Assembly: GCA_944322375.1 (NCBI GenBank)
Contig: CALUOX010000009.1
Span: forward strand, 1-44,235
Length of the DNA: 44,235 bases
Direction of reading: 5' to 3'
Source of the DNA: an uncultured Alistipes sp.
GTDB lineage: Bacteria > Bacteroidota > Bacteroidia > Bacteroidales > Rikenellaceae
Shown: one piece after another, positions 19,301-27,397 of the stretch
Position numbering within the stretch: the stretch's first letter is position 1
Layout: every line of letters begins with the position of its first letter
Made by a program: the position numbers and the translations under genes
The notes under the pieces: model-generated
Database searches by the model: none
Told to the model about the DNA's origin: nothing
What the model saw: only the letters and a program-made list of their open reading frames with translations

Positions 19301-21034
19301 ATCGGCATTGTACCGGTATTCGACATTCCGCACCGTCACCTCGCCATTCATGTCATCGAGGGACCGGCCGCTCAGACAGGCGTTCAGCCGTCCCGAAAGG
19401 ATCGAGATGCTGTCCCGACGATTCAGGTTCAGCCGGGCCAGATCGGCATGAAGCAGTTCGAAATCGAAGTCGTAATGGGGAAGTTCATGACCGAACCCCA
19501 CTTCCCCCTCGAAGTCGAACTTCAACGCCGGATCGTCGGCATGCACACGCCCATCGAAATATTTCTCGGTCAACCGCCCGTCGAAGCGCAGCGAATCGTA
19601 GGCATAATCGTTGAATTCAAGTTGGGAGACCGCCCCGAGCAGTCGGACGTCCACGGCCTTGCGGCCCACTACGCCGTTCATGTCGGTTTCACAGCTGATG
19701 CTGCCCAGATTGGGCTGTCCGAGGATTTTCCCGGCCTGGAGCGCCTCTATGCGGAGCTGTCCGTCGAGTTTCCGCAACCGTTTCCGTCCGGACGGAGACA
19801 TCGAAAGTTGCGCGGAGAGCGCACCGGTCGGAGCCGAGAGCGCGAAGTGCGAGCGGAACGACGAGAGCGATCCGTCGATCGCACCGTCCAACGTCAGGTG
19901 TCCCGCACGCCCCAGCATTGCCAGAGTCTGTTTCGACAATCTTTTACCGGCGACGTTTGCCGCAACGTGGCCGATGTCGGCCGCGTTGGAGGAGAGTTCA
20001 TCGAACGTCAGTCCGAAACGCATCTTCCCGGTATCGGGAAGTCCCGTCACCCTGCCGTGCGCATGCAGACGGCTGTTTTTACCGAAGGCCAGACCGGCAA
20101 GTTTCACCTGGAAGTCGGAGACCGTACCGTCGAAGGTCAGGTTGATGTTGCGCAGCGCCAGATTCCACCTCCGGAGTCCGGGCGAGAAATAGGCCACATC
20201 ATCACTCGACAGCAGAGAGTTGCGGATCTCCACGTTCATGCTCACCTGATCGACATATTCCCGATATTCGAGCCAGGAGTTTCCGACGATCGACACCGAG
20301 GGGATAGAAACGTTGGAATGAGGTGTCACGAGCCGTGCGTCTTCCATCCCGATACAGCCGTTCGCCAGGAAGAATTTTCCACCGAAATCATTGATTGTCA
20401 GACCACTCTTTTCAACGGCCGAGAGCCTTCCGATCTGAGCTCCGATCGCGGCGCCTTCGATGGTAAAGTCATCGATCCGGGCATTGATATTGCGAATGTC
20501 CATGTCCGAATAATCGATCCCGTATTCGGGATTCCGATGCTGGAGCTTTTCGAGCCGGAACTCCATGTTTTCGACCGCGAGTGCGGAGATCGACAGTCGG
20601 AAGTCGCCCTTCTTCTCCCGCTCCGGGTTGCTGATTCGTTCGATGATCTGCTTGATGTTCATGACGCTGTCGGGCATTTCACGCAGGAAAAGCCGGGTAT
20701 TCGTCACACGGCCGTGCCGCAACGTGAAACCGTTTGTCAGGATTCCGAAACGGGTAATGAAGGCGTGCACCTTCCCCACATACAGCAGCGTGTCCCCGCC
20801 GAGATCCTCGACATACAGATCCTCGATTTTAACCCGGTCGAAGGGTCCCACATCGATATGCCCGACGTGCACGGTTGTCCCGAGTTTGCGGGAGGCGAAC
20901 CGGGTGGCCCAGTCCACGACACGATTTTGTACGGCATTGATGCTCAACAGCAAAGATGCGGCAAGAGGCAGAAAGATCAGCAACAGAATCGTCGCCGATA
21001 TCACTTTCCCCAATATTTTTGTAACTTTGCGCAT
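16349..21034 (-). CDS. tamB: TamB/AsmA-like translocation and assembly protein
   Basis: This very long protein (1561 residues) has an N-terminal signal anchor (ISATILLLIFLPLAASLLLSI), a long periplasmic region of repeated beta strands, and a C-terminal DUF490/TamB region (for example GRGEGTLNIHINPSSNIFEM and GSYLFTLQNIINKRFIIESG). TamB-like proteins form a hydrophobic groove across the periplasm and are implicated in outer-membrane protein insertion and phospholipid transport. A basic, Ala/Pro-rich tail follows. tsaD is transcribed divergently. It leads the exbB-exbD-tonB operon. A 1222-codon open frame on the other strand is a shadow. Confidence 0.9.
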   Translation of the reverse strand: MRKVTKILGKVISATILLLIFLPLAASLLLSINAVQNRVVDWATRFASRKLGTTVHVGHIDVGPFDRVKIEDLYVEDLGGDTLLYVGKVHAFITRFGILTNGFTLRHGRVTNTRLFLREMPDSVMNIKQIIERISNPEREKKGDFRLSISALAVENMEFRLEKLQHRNPEYGIDYSDMDIRNINARIDDFTIEGAAIGAQIGRLSAVEKSGLTINDFGGKFFLANGCIGMEDARLVTPHSNVSIPSVSIVGNSWLEYREYVDQVSMNVEIRNSLLSSDDVAYFSPGLRRWNLALRNINLTFDGTVSDFQVKLAGLAFGKNSRLHAHGRVTGLPDTGKMRFGLTFDELSSNAADIGHVAANVAGKRLSKQTLAMLGRAGHLTLDGAIDGSLSSFRSHFALSAPTGALSAQLSMSPSGRKRLRKLDGQLRIEALQAGKILGQPNLGSISCETDMNGVVGRKAVDVRLLGAVSQLEFNDYAYDSLRFDGRLTEKYFDGRVHADDPALKFDFEGEVGFGHELPHYDFDFELLHADLARLNLNRRDSISILSGRLNACLSGRSLDDMNGEVTVRNVEYRYNADTLKTDLLTFVGQNSERSKYLTLQSDFADATFRSKTDYKTVFEYLRSSFEKYVPLLHRKGKVHASSEGTVGIVDDYSVLSVDVKRFTPIADAIAAGLQVADGSQLRVMFNPANDKLSLKATSDFVERERMLATRLNLNATNKGDSLSVYLSSEDFYLGTFHMPHLSVMGGARSERLRLSAGFRDTTAQVSALLGFEARVENSSEQGRVIDIQLLPSHLDRKGKQWQIFARNIRIDTARVEINRFRITNRGQELLVNGIASRQRTDSVLLRLRNFDLSPFTQVVEKMGYMIEGRTDGEAVVKSALRGSEITADILMDSVEINNIPAPPMRFTSMWDFKNDRARLTVTNREKRDTLVRGFYVPGTVRYYAEIRIPEVRMSLLDPILKGVVSDTRGAADVALTLTGRRREAQLSGNMHVRDFRTKVDYTQVSYLVPAADITVENNRLSMQQVPVTDTLGNRGMLDFSLSLQHLSNISYALTIDPRQMLVLNTTQNDNDLFYGKVFASGRASITGDKGGVRMNIMAATADNSAFYLPLSSKSNVARADFIVFETPQSKTDTLDFLERKKLMFERKHKPRMSEGSSMDIDMTLNVLPNADFQLVIDPTVGDIIRGRGEGTLNIHINPSSNIFEMYGDYTITEGSYLFTLQNIINKRFIIESGSTIQWTGEPLDARLNINAVYKLKTSLQPLIGSSVSSGSDLNLNRAVPVDCIINLSDRLTHPNVTFDVKVPTADAEYQTIVANTLNSQSAIAEQFMFLLVTNSFHSETAGGGNNLGVSASAATGFELLSNQLSNWLSSDDYNIVFRYRPKSEVSGDEVDFGFSKSLINNRLFVEVEGNYLIDNSQAVNKQMSNFMGEAYVTWLIDRAGTLKLKGFTQTIDRFDENQGLQETGIGIYYKEDFNNLRDLRDRIRNKFRSRRKRQELYDRMRAADSLRRVEAQRAADAAAGTPAAADPPEESPAGASDNAAQPLSGRAPQQRKNSDANGDK
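21022..21029 (+). promoter_or_regulatory. Possible -7 box for tsaD
   Basis: TAACTTTG lies 85 bp before the tsaD ATG, inside the 5' end of the divergent tamB gene. No good -33 box is seen. Confidence 0.4.
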
Positions 21035-21056
21035 GGCAAAACAGCCGTTTAACCGA

Positions 21057-21064
21057 CAAATTTA
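21057..21064 (-). promoter_or_regulatory. Probable -7 box for the tamB operon
   Basis: The minus strand reads TAAATTTG, which fits TAnnTTTG, 23 bp before the tamB ATG. There is no exact TTTG upstream, only a T-rich run near 21086-21092. Confidence 0.5.
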
Positions 21065-21114
21065 AGGATTTTTAACGATTATCCGTTAAAAAAACGCACA
21101 AAACGCCCGACAAC

Positions 21115-22140
21115 ATGGACATCACCCTACTCGGTATCGAGTCCTCCTGCGACGACACGTCGGCGGCAGTGATCCGCAATACGACGTTGTTGTCAAACGT
21201 CATCGCCTCGCAGGCCGTACACATGAAGTACGGCGGCGTCATACCCGAACTGGCCTCGCGGGCCCATCAGCAAAACATCGTACCGGTCGTTGACACGGCG
21301 CTCAAGGAGGCGGGCGTCACGCTCGACCAGATCGACGCCATCGCATTCACACGCGGCCCGGGTCTGCTGGGCTCGCTGCTTGTGGGCGTATCGTTCACCA
21401 AGGGGCTGGCGCTGACGCACAACATTCCGATGGTCGAGGTCAACCACCTGCAGGGACACATCCTCTCCCATTTTCTCGATCTGCCGGACCGCACGCTGCC
21501 CCATCCCGATTTTCCGTTTCTCTGCCTGCTGGTCAGCGGAGGACACACCCAGATCGTGCGCGTAGCCTCTCCGCTCGAGATGGAGATCGTCGGCACGACG
21601 ATCGACGACGCTGCAGGAGAAGCCTTCGACAAATGTGCCAAAGTGATGGGGCTGGGCTATCCGGGAGGTCCGGTCATCGACCGGCTCGCCAGGGAGGGCG
21701 ATCCGAAGGCCTTCCATTTTGCACATCCTCATGTCGATGGGTTCAACTTCTCCTTCTCGGGACTGAAGACCTCGTTTCTCTATACGCTGCGGGATTCCGT
21801 AGCGGAGGACCCCGACTTCATCGAACGGCACAAGGCCGACCTGTGTGCGTCGCTGCAGCACACCATCGTGGAGATCCTGCTGCGTCAGCTTGCGCGGGCC
21901 GCCAAGGAGTACGGGATTCGCGACATCGCCATCGCCGGAGGTGTCTCGGCCAACTCGGGGCTGCGCAACGGCGTGGTGGAGGAGGGACGCCGCCGCGGCT
22001 GGCGAACCTTCGTTCCGGAGTTCAAGTTCACGACCGACAACGCGGCCATGATTGCCGTAGCCGGATACTACCACTACCTGCACGGCGATTTTTCATCCCT
22101 CGACGTATCGCCCGTGGCCCGTATCGAGGAGCTGCTCTGA
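21115..22140 (+). CDS. tsaD: tRNA N6-adenosine threonylcarbamoyltransferase
   Basis: This 341-residue essential enzyme transfers the threonylcarbamoyl group to A37 of ANN-decoding tRNAs. The ASKHA nucleotide-binding start is LGIESSCDDTSAAVI. The metal-binding HxxxH is in EVNHLQGHILSHFLD, and the glycine-rich motif LLVSGGHTQIV and IAGGVSANSGLR are typical. The length matches the family. It may be cotranscribed with nothing else, since the next gene has its own promoter. Confidence 0.96.
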   Translation: MDITLLGIESSCDDTSAAVIRNTTLLSNVIASQAVHMKYGGVIPELASRAHQQNIVPVVDTALKEAGVTLDQIDAIAFTRGPGLLGSLLVGVSFTKGLALTHNIPMVEVNHLQGHILSHFLDLPDRTLPHPDFPFLCLLVSGGHTQIVRVASPLEMEIVGTTIDDAAGEAFDKCAKVMGLGYPGGPVIDRLAREGDPKAFHFAHPHVDGFNFSFSGLKTSFLYTLRDSVAEDPDFIERHKADLCASLQHTIVEILLRQLARAAKEYGIRDIAIAGGVSANSGLRNGVVEEGRRRGWRTFVPEFKFTTDNAAMIAVAGYYHYLHGDFSSLDVSPVARIEELL

Positions 22141-22194
22141 GAGCCGGAAAAGCGAAAAACAGTCCAACGGATCGGATATTTCAACCATTTTCAT

Positions 22195-22246
22195 TATCTT
22201 TGCCGAAACGGACAAACAGCGGGGGCGTTCGCACGAACGCCCCCGC
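22195..22246 (+). promoter_or_regulatory. Promoter and leader hairpin of the FabK/NMO-like gene
   Basis: TATCTTTG (22195-22202) is a good -7 box. It is followed by a perfect 13-bp hairpin (GCGGGGGCGTTCG at 22219-22231, CGAACGCCCCCGC at 22234-22246) that would sit about 10 nt from the mRNA 5' end. There is no T run after it, so it is not a standard terminator. The ATG is at 22281. Confidence 0.6.
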
Positions 22247-22280
22247 TTCATTCCATCAAATTTCATATCAATATCTTACC

Positions 22281-23381
22281 ATGATGAAATCTCTCAAAAT
22301 CGGCGACCTGCTTGCACGCACCCCCATCGTACAGGGCGGCATGGGCGTAGGCATTTCGCTGTCGGGACTGGCGTCGGCCGTTGCCAACGAAGGCGGCGTG
22401 GGCGTCATCTCGTCGGCCGGACTCGGCGTCATCTACCACGATTACTCTTCCGACTACAATAAAGCCAGCATCTGGGGGCTGCGCGAGGAGTTGCGCAAGG
22501 CCCGTGCGAAGACACGCGGCATTATCGGCGTCAATGTCATGGTCGCCATGTCGAATTTCGCCGACATGGTGCGTACGGCCATCCAGGAGAAGGCCGACAT
22601 TATCTTTTCGGGTGCGGGGCTTCCTCTCAACCTCCCCTCGTTTCTGACCGAAGGCTGCCGGACCAAACTCGCCCCGATCGTTTCTTCGGCCCGTGCCGCG
22701 AAACTGCTGTGTCAGAAATGGTTTTCCGAATACCGTTACGTTCCCGACGCCATCGTCGTCGAGGGGCCGAAAGCCGGCGGACATCTGGGGTACAAGCGGG
22801 AGCAGATCGACGACGCGCACTACTCGCTCGAAGAGATTCTGCCCTCCGTCATCGACGAGGTTCACACCTTCGCGACGGAACACGACTGCCATATTCCGGT
22901 CATTGCCGGCGGCGGGGTCTATACGGGAGAGGACATCTACCGCATTCTCCATCTGGGGGCCGAAGGGGTGCAAATGGGTACCCGGTTCGTCGCTACCGAC
23001 GAATGCGACGCCGCACCGGCCTTCAAGGAGAGCTACGTGCACGCCCGCAAGGAGGACATCGAGATCATCCAGTCACCGGTAGGGATGCCGGGACGAGCCA
23101 TCCACTCGACCTTTCTGGAGAAGGTCAAGACGGGGCTGAAACGGCCGAAGAGTTGTCCGTTCAACTGCATCAAGACCTGCGACGTGACCCACTCGCCCTA
23201 CTGCATCATGCTGGCACTGTACAATGCCTTCCGGGGCAGGCTGGAGAACGGCTATGCCTTTTGCGGAGCCAATGCCTGGCGGACGGAAAAGATCCAGAGC
23301 GTCCGGGAACTGATCGCCACGCTCAAGCGGGAATACGAGAATTTTTCGCTGCGGGAGAGACTTTTCCGACGCAAGGAATAG
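22281..23381 (+). CDS. Nitronate monooxygenase / enoyl-ACP reductase II (FabK)-like flavoprotein
   Basis: This 366-residue FMN-dependent TIM-barrel protein has the NMO-family motifs PIVQGGMGVGISLSGLASAV at the start, GVNVMVAMSNFADMV, DAIVVEGPKAGGHLGY with the catalytic-region His, and IPVIAGGGVYTGEDIYRILHLGAEGVQMGTRF. The C-terminal part contains a group of cysteines (CPFNCIKTCDVTHSPYCIM) that is not in classical FabK and might bind a metal or cluster. The substrate cannot be assigned. The two consecutive Met codons at 22281 and 22284 make the exact start uncertain by one residue. Confidence 0.85.
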   Translation: MMKSLKIGDLLARTPIVQGGMGVGISLSGLASAVANEGGVGVISSAGLGVIYHDYSSDYNKASIWGLREELRKARAKTRGIIGVNVMVAMSNFADMVRTAIQEKADIIFSGAGLPLNLPSFLTEGCRTKLAPIVSSARAAKLLCQKWFSEYRYVPDAIVVEGPKAGGHLGYKREQIDDAHYSLEEILPSVIDEVHTFATEHDCHIPVIAGGGVYTGEDIYRILHLGAEGVQMGTRFVATDECDAAPAFKESYVHARKEDIEIIQSPVGMPGRAIHSTFLEKVKTGLKRPKSCPFNCIKTCDVTHSPYCIMLALYNAFRGRLENGYAFCGANAWRTEKIQSVRELIATLKREYENFSLRERLFRRKE

Positions 23382-23427
23382 AACTCCGGGTTTCGCGGAC
23401 ACGGACGGCGACAGGAGGAGCGGGGCT

Positions 23428-23667
23428 GAAAAACTGTTTTTGAACACGTTGCGCCCGGATTGACACCGTGGATTTTCACAGACAAGGACTACCCATCAAA
23501 CTGGAAACGACAGATTCGGAAAAACTGCTCTTGACTCGTTGTGCACGGATTGACACCGTGGATTTTTACACACAGGGACTACCGTCAGACTGGATGCGAC
23601 CGATTCGGGAAAACTGTTCTTGAACACGTTGCGCCCGTGTTGACACCGCGGATTTTTTGCGGACAAG
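23428..23667 (+). repeat. Three tandem units of a 90-bp repeat
   Basis: The core TGACACCGyGGATTTT recurs at 23461, 23551 and 23641, exactly 90 bp apart. Flanking matches include GATTCGGrAAAACTG and TTGAacaCGTTG. The third unit is partial. The repeats lie in the gene-free gap after the FabK/NMO-like gene; the rest of that gap up to 24004 holds only a terminator. The 90-bp period is a multiple of three, and a weak minus frame carries the repeat as 30-residue units, but I do not think it is a protein. Confidence 0.85.
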
Positions 23668-23772
23668 AAAGAGGCCGGCAGATAGGGACCCGGACCGTGC
23701 CGGGCACAATCTTCCTGCGGAAACCGACCGTAGAAAAAACCTTCTGATGCACCTCTTCCGACATGCACAGGC

Positions 23773-23808
23773 AAAGGGAGCAGTCTGAGATTCAGACTGC
23801 TCCCTTTT
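23773..23808. terminator. Strong bidirectional terminator
   Basis: GGGAGCAGTCTGA and TCAGACTGCTCCC form a 13-bp stem with a 3-nt loop, flanked by AAA on the left and TTTT on the right. It sits between the plus-strand FabK/NMO-like gene and the minus-strand gene ending at 24005, so it could stop both. Confidence 0.8.
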
Positions 23809-24004
23809 ATCCTCGATCACGGACTCCTTGCACTGACGTCAACTCCAATCAAGGATCAAAACTACGGCACAACCGGAATGATTGGAATGACAGTAATGCA
23901 GCCTCAGAGATTCTCCAAACGGAGAGCCGCATCGCTCTCCACGCCCTCCGACCGCTGCACAGCCCCGTTTTCGGACAGCGAAGCGTTGCCGCGAACACGG
24001 CGCG

Positions 24005-24493
24005 TCACGCCCCCTTTTTCCGATCCTTTATAATCTGCTCGATCGGCCGGACCTTGCCGATAGCACCGCGATTGGCTTCGTAATAGGCAACGACCGCGTC
24101 GATTCCCGCGTCGCTCACCGCCTTTATTTCCGGTTTCCCCTCGCGTTCAAGGGCATATTTCGCACCTCCGGCCAGATAAACCGCGAGGAACAACGTCGAT
24201 ATCTCTAACGACTCCTCCATGACCGGAACCAGCCTTGCGTCCATATCAAAAGTGACATCGGGGGTCAGACTCGACCACTTCGTCAGGAAGCCGGCCACCA
24301 GGAAACGATCCATCTTCGACGATTCGGCGTAGGGCGTCGAGAGCATCCATTCGGCGCAACGCAACACGTCGCCGTCATACCGGGCGCAATCCTCCGGTGT
24401 CTCCAATTTGAGGTTCTTCGGCACGGGAGCGTTCTGTGCCGACAGGCTCCAGGCCGATACGACGAGGAGCAAGGTCATCAACATGCGATACAT
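24005..24493 (-). CDS. Small exported protein of unknown function
   Basis: This 162-residue protein has a clear signal peptide (MLMTLLLVVSAWSLSAQ, cleavage likely before NAPVPK). The mature part is soluble and mixed alpha/beta, with no motif I can name. Its tail is basic (EQIIKDRKKGA). The start could be Met at 24493 or Met at 24484. It has a promoter of its own and shares a terminator with the gene on the other side. I do not recognise the family. Confidence 0.75.
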   Translation of the reverse strand: MYRMLMTLLLVVSAWSLSAQNAPVPKNLKLETPEDCARYDGDVLRCAEWMLSTPYAESSKMDRFLVAGFLTKWSSLTPDVTFDMDARLVPVMEESLEISTLFLAVYLAGGAKYALEREGKPEIKAVSDAGIDAVVAYYEANRGAIGKVRPIEQIIKDRKKGA

Positions 24494-24549
24494 AGGTTGA
24501 AAGTTTAGTGGTTAGCGGGTATGATTTTGCCGTTCATATCCCTGATTCT

Positions 24550-24581
24550 CAAAGATAGGAAAACTTGGCGAAACAGCCAAC
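24550..24581 (-). promoter_or_regulatory. Promoter of the exported protein at 24005
   Basis: The minus strand has TATCTTTG (24557-24550) with a degenerate TTGG element 20 bp upstream. The leader would be about 50 nt. Confidence 0.55.
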
Positions 24582-24869
24582 ATTTCCCCGGCAGAACACA
24601 ACACCGCCTTCTGATCTTTATTGCCCCTCCGGCTGCCATTCCAATACATTGTGCTCCGTTCGGCCAGCCCCCGAGCGCACCGACCGCACCGACCGTTCCA
24701 CCGGAGGAATCCGCAACAGTCGATTGCCGACCGGCCCCGGCTACTCCTCCGTGCCGTTGTTTCCGGCGACACGGACACCGTTTTTCGCCCCCGGCAAAAC
24801 AAGCGCCGGCGACAGGAAGTCGTCGGCGCCGAAAGTTCGAAACGGCATCCGCCTTCCGGTTGTCAATTG
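24582..24869. other. Gap downstream of glmS
   Basis: Together with 24494-24581 this 376-bp stretch has no gene I can support. The frames present are Pro/Arg/Ser-rich shadows. No clear glmS terminator was found. Confidence 0.4.
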
Positions 24870-26714
24870 CTATTCTACCGTCACCGATTTTGCCAGGTTG
24901 CGCGGCTGATCGACATTGCGCCCCTTATTGACCGCGACATAATAGGCCAGCAGCTGCAACGGCACCGAGGTCAGAATCGGCGAGAGACATTCGCTCACTT
25001 CGGGAATCTCGATCACATAATCGGCGATCTTCGCCGCCACGTCGTCGCCGCGCGTCACCAGCGCGATGATCCGGCCGTTGCGGGCCTTGATCTGCTGGAT
25101 GTTGCTTACGGTTTTATCGTAGATCTTGTCGCGGGGCGCGATGACGACCGTCGGCATGTCGTCGTCGATGAGCGCGATCGTACCATGCTTCATCTCGGCC
25201 GCCGGGCACCCCTCGGCATGGATGTAGGAGATCTCCTTGAGCTTGAGGGCCCCTTCGAGCGCCGCCGGATAGTTGTAGCCGCGTCCCAGATAGAGGAAGT
25301 TTTTCGCATAGGTGAAGATCTTCGAGAGATCCTTGATCCTGGCATCGAGCTTCAACACCTCCTTGAGCAGCTCGGGCAAACGCAGAAGATCGTGCGTCAC
25401 CTGCTCGAAGAGGTCGTCCGCGAGCGTACCCTTCATCCGGCCGAGCATGAGAGCCATCATTGCCAGGACGGTTACCTGACCGGTAAAGGCCTTTGTCGAG
25501 GCGACACCGATCTCGGGTCCGACATGGATGTAACATCCCGAATCGGTCGCACGGGGAATCGACGAGCCGATGACGTTGCAGATACCGAAGACGAAGGCAC
25601 CCTGCGCCTTTGCCAGCTCCAGAGCCGCAAGCGTATCAGCCGTCTCTCCGGACTGCGACATGGCGATCAGCACATCGTTGCTCCCGACCACGGGATTGCG
25701 GTAACGGAATTCGCTGGCATACTCCACCTCGACGGGAATACGGCACATGTCCTCGAAGAGATGCTTGCCGATCAGCGCGGCATGCCACGATGTTCCGCAC
25801 GCCACGATCAGAATCCTGTGCGCCTGCAGGAAACGCTCCTTGTTGTCCAACACACCCGAAAGGACGACATGATGTCCGTCCAGGCTCACACGTCCGCGGA
25901 TGCAGTCATGCAACGTCCGGGGCTGTTCGAAGATCTCCTTGAGCATGAAGTGGGGATAACCGCCCTTTTCGAGCTCCGAGATGCTCATCTTGAGTTTCTG
26001 GATATTGATCTTCGACTCCTTGCTCTCCATGTCATACACGTGGAGCGGCTCCCCGCGATTGATGACGGCGATCTCGTCGTCGTTGAGATAGACCACGCGA
26101 TTGGTATATTCGACAATGGGCGTTGCATCCGAAGCGATAAAATATTCGTCGTCGCCGATGCCGATCACCAGCGGACTGCTCTTGCGCGCCACGACGATCT
26201 GGTCGGGATTGCGCCGGTCCATGACGGCAATGGCGTAGGCTCCGATGATCTGGTGGCAGGTTTCACGCACCGCTTCGAACAACGAGCAGCCGGTATCGTT
26301 CCGAATGTAATCGATAAGCTGTACGACCACCTCGGTATCGGTTTCGCTGCGGAACGTATATCCGTGCTGTTCAAGTGCGGCCTTGATGACCGTATAGTTT
26401 TCGATGGTTCCGTTGTGCACGATGGCGATATTCCCCGACTGCGAGACATGGGGATGGGCATTCGTATCGTTGGGCTCGCCGTGCGTAGCCCAACGGGTAT
26501 GGGCAATACCGATCGTGCCGCTGCAGTCCTTCGACTCGGCGAAGTGTTCCAACGCCGCGACCTTGCCTTTTGCCTTATAGACGTTGAGGGTTCCGTCGTC
26601 CGCAATGAGCGCCACGCCGGCGGAATCGTAACCGCGATACTCCAGTTGATGCAGTCCCTTGATCAATACGGGATAGGCCTTTTTGCTTCCGATATATCCT
26701 ACAATACCACACAT
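24870..26714 (-). CDS. glmS: Glutamine-fructose-6-phosphate aminotransferase
   Basis: This 614-residue enzyme makes glucosamine 6-phosphate, the first committed step to peptidoglycan and lipid A sugars. The start MCGIVGYIGS puts the nucleophile at Cys2, as required for the N-terminal glutaminase domain, followed by AHTRWATHGEPND and HNGTIENY. Two SIS domains follow, with ACGTSWHAALIGK, AMSQSGETADTLAAL and GRGYNYPAALEGALKLKEIS. The C-terminus PRNLAKSVTVE is the conserved end that closes the active site. The long open frame upstream of 26714 is not translated, since a strong promoter lies there. I see no glmS ribozyme-like element. Confidence 0.97.
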   Translation of the reverse strand: MCGIVGYIGSKKAYPVLIKGLHQLEYRGYDSAGVALIADDGTLNVYKAKGKVAALEHFAESKDCSGTIGIAHTRWATHGEPNDTNAHPHVSQSGNIAIVHNGTIENYTVIKAALEQHGYTFRSETDTEVVVQLIDYIRNDTGCSLFEAVRETCHQIIGAYAIAVMDRRNPDQIVVARKSSPLVIGIGDDEYFIASDATPIVEYTNRVVYLNDDEIAVINRGEPLHVYDMESKESKINIQKLKMSISELEKGGYPHFMLKEIFEQPRTLHDCIRGRVSLDGHHVVLSGVLDNKERFLQAHRILIVACGTSWHAALIGKHLFEDMCRIPVEVEYASEFRYRNPVVGSNDVLIAMSQSGETADTLAALELAKAQGAFVFGICNVIGSSIPRATDSGCYIHVGPEIGVASTKAFTGQVTVLAMMALMLGRMKGTLADDLFEQVTHDLLRLPELLKEVLKLDARIKDLSKIFTYAKNFLYLGRGYNYPAALEGALKLKEISYIHAEGCPAAEMKHGTIALIDDDMPTVVIAPRDKIYDKTVSNIQQIKARNGRIIALVTRGDDVAAKIADYVIEIPEVSECLSPILTSVPLQLLAYYVAVNKGRNVDQPRNLAKSVTVE

Positions 26715-26750
26715 ATGGGAATCTTTTGATTGATTACTAATTAATTGGCG

Positions 26751-26782
26751 CAAAGATACAAAATGTCGGTCAGAGAAGCAAA
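26751..26782 (-). promoter_or_regulatory. glmS promoter
   Basis: The minus strand has TTTG (26782-26779), 20 bp, then TATCTTTG (26758-26751). This is a near-ideal promoter, with the glmS ATG 36 bp downstream. A second TATCTTTG on the same strand at 26910-26903 lacks a -33 box. Confidence 0.8.
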
Positions 26783-26929
26783 CCTCCGCCTTTCCAGCCA
26801 GGATGCGGAGATCCGGAGCAGCTGTTCCGGACAGGGATTCGGGCTCGAACCGAGTCCACCGTTTGTTTCCGTCGGGACGAAGTATCCGATCCAAAACGGA
26901 GCCAAAGATATAAAAACAACAGGGAAAAG

Positions 26930-26961
26930 TTGTGCCTGCTCGCTGATTTTTCGTAATTTTG
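26930..26961 (+). promoter_or_regulatory. Promoter of the MazG/HisE-like gene
   Basis: TTGT at 26930-26933 and TAATTTTG at 26954-26961 are 20 bp apart. The ATG follows 34 bp later. Confidence 0.6.
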
Positions 26962-26995
26962 TCCGATTGGAACAAACCGAAACACTGGAAGAACA

Positions 26996-27397
26996 ATGAA
27001 AAAGGAGTGGAATGACGTACGCGAATTTCATGAGAAGTTCGGACACCCGGTAGGAAAGCAACCGCATATGGTTGAACGGCATCGAGCCTTGAGCCGCGGC
27101 AAGTGGATGAACGAGGAGGTCGCGGAGTTTCTGGTGGCGCAGGACATCTACGAACAGGCCGATGCGATGATCGATCTGATCTATTTTGCGTTGGGGACGC
27201 TTGTCGAGATGGGTCTCGAAGCGGACGAGCTGTTCGACATCGTGCAGAAGGCAAACATGGCGAAGCTGTGGCCCGACGGGAAGCCGCACTACAATCCCAA
27301 GGACGGCAAGGTCATCAAGCCGGAGGGATGGGAGGATCCGGCGCCGAAGATCAAAGCCTATATCGATGCCGTGATCGCCCGCAAGGCGGAGAAATAA
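26996..27397 (+). CDS. MazG/HisE-like nucleotide pyrophosphohydrolase
   Basis: This 133-residue all-alpha NTP-pyrophosphohydrolase superfamily protein has the metal-binding pattern NEEVAEFLVA followed about 15 residues later by EQADAMIDLIY. Members split off pyrophosphate from nucleotides or from phosphoribosyl-ATP. The second half (MAKLWPDGKPHYNPKDGKVI) resembles single-domain phosphoribosyl-ATP pyrophosphohydrolase-like proteins in Bacteroidota. No other histidine genes are nearby, so a house-cleaning role is as likely as a HisE role. Confidence 0.8.
   Translation: MKKEWNDVREFHEKFGHPVGKQPHMVERHRALSRGKWMNEEVAEFLVAQDIYEQADAMIDLIYFALGTLVEMGLEADELFDIVQKANMAKLWPDGKPHYNPKDGKVIKPEGWEDPAPKIKAYIDAVIARKAEK

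Noticed and set aside
24565-24909. Plus-strand frames downstream of glmS
   Set aside because: Pro/Arg/Ser-rich, overlapping glmS 3' end, no promoter; treated as shadows.
26835-26860. tRNA-like T-arm (GGTTCGAGCCCGA on the minus strand)
   Set aside because: No acceptor stem, D-arm or anticodon arm can be built around it.
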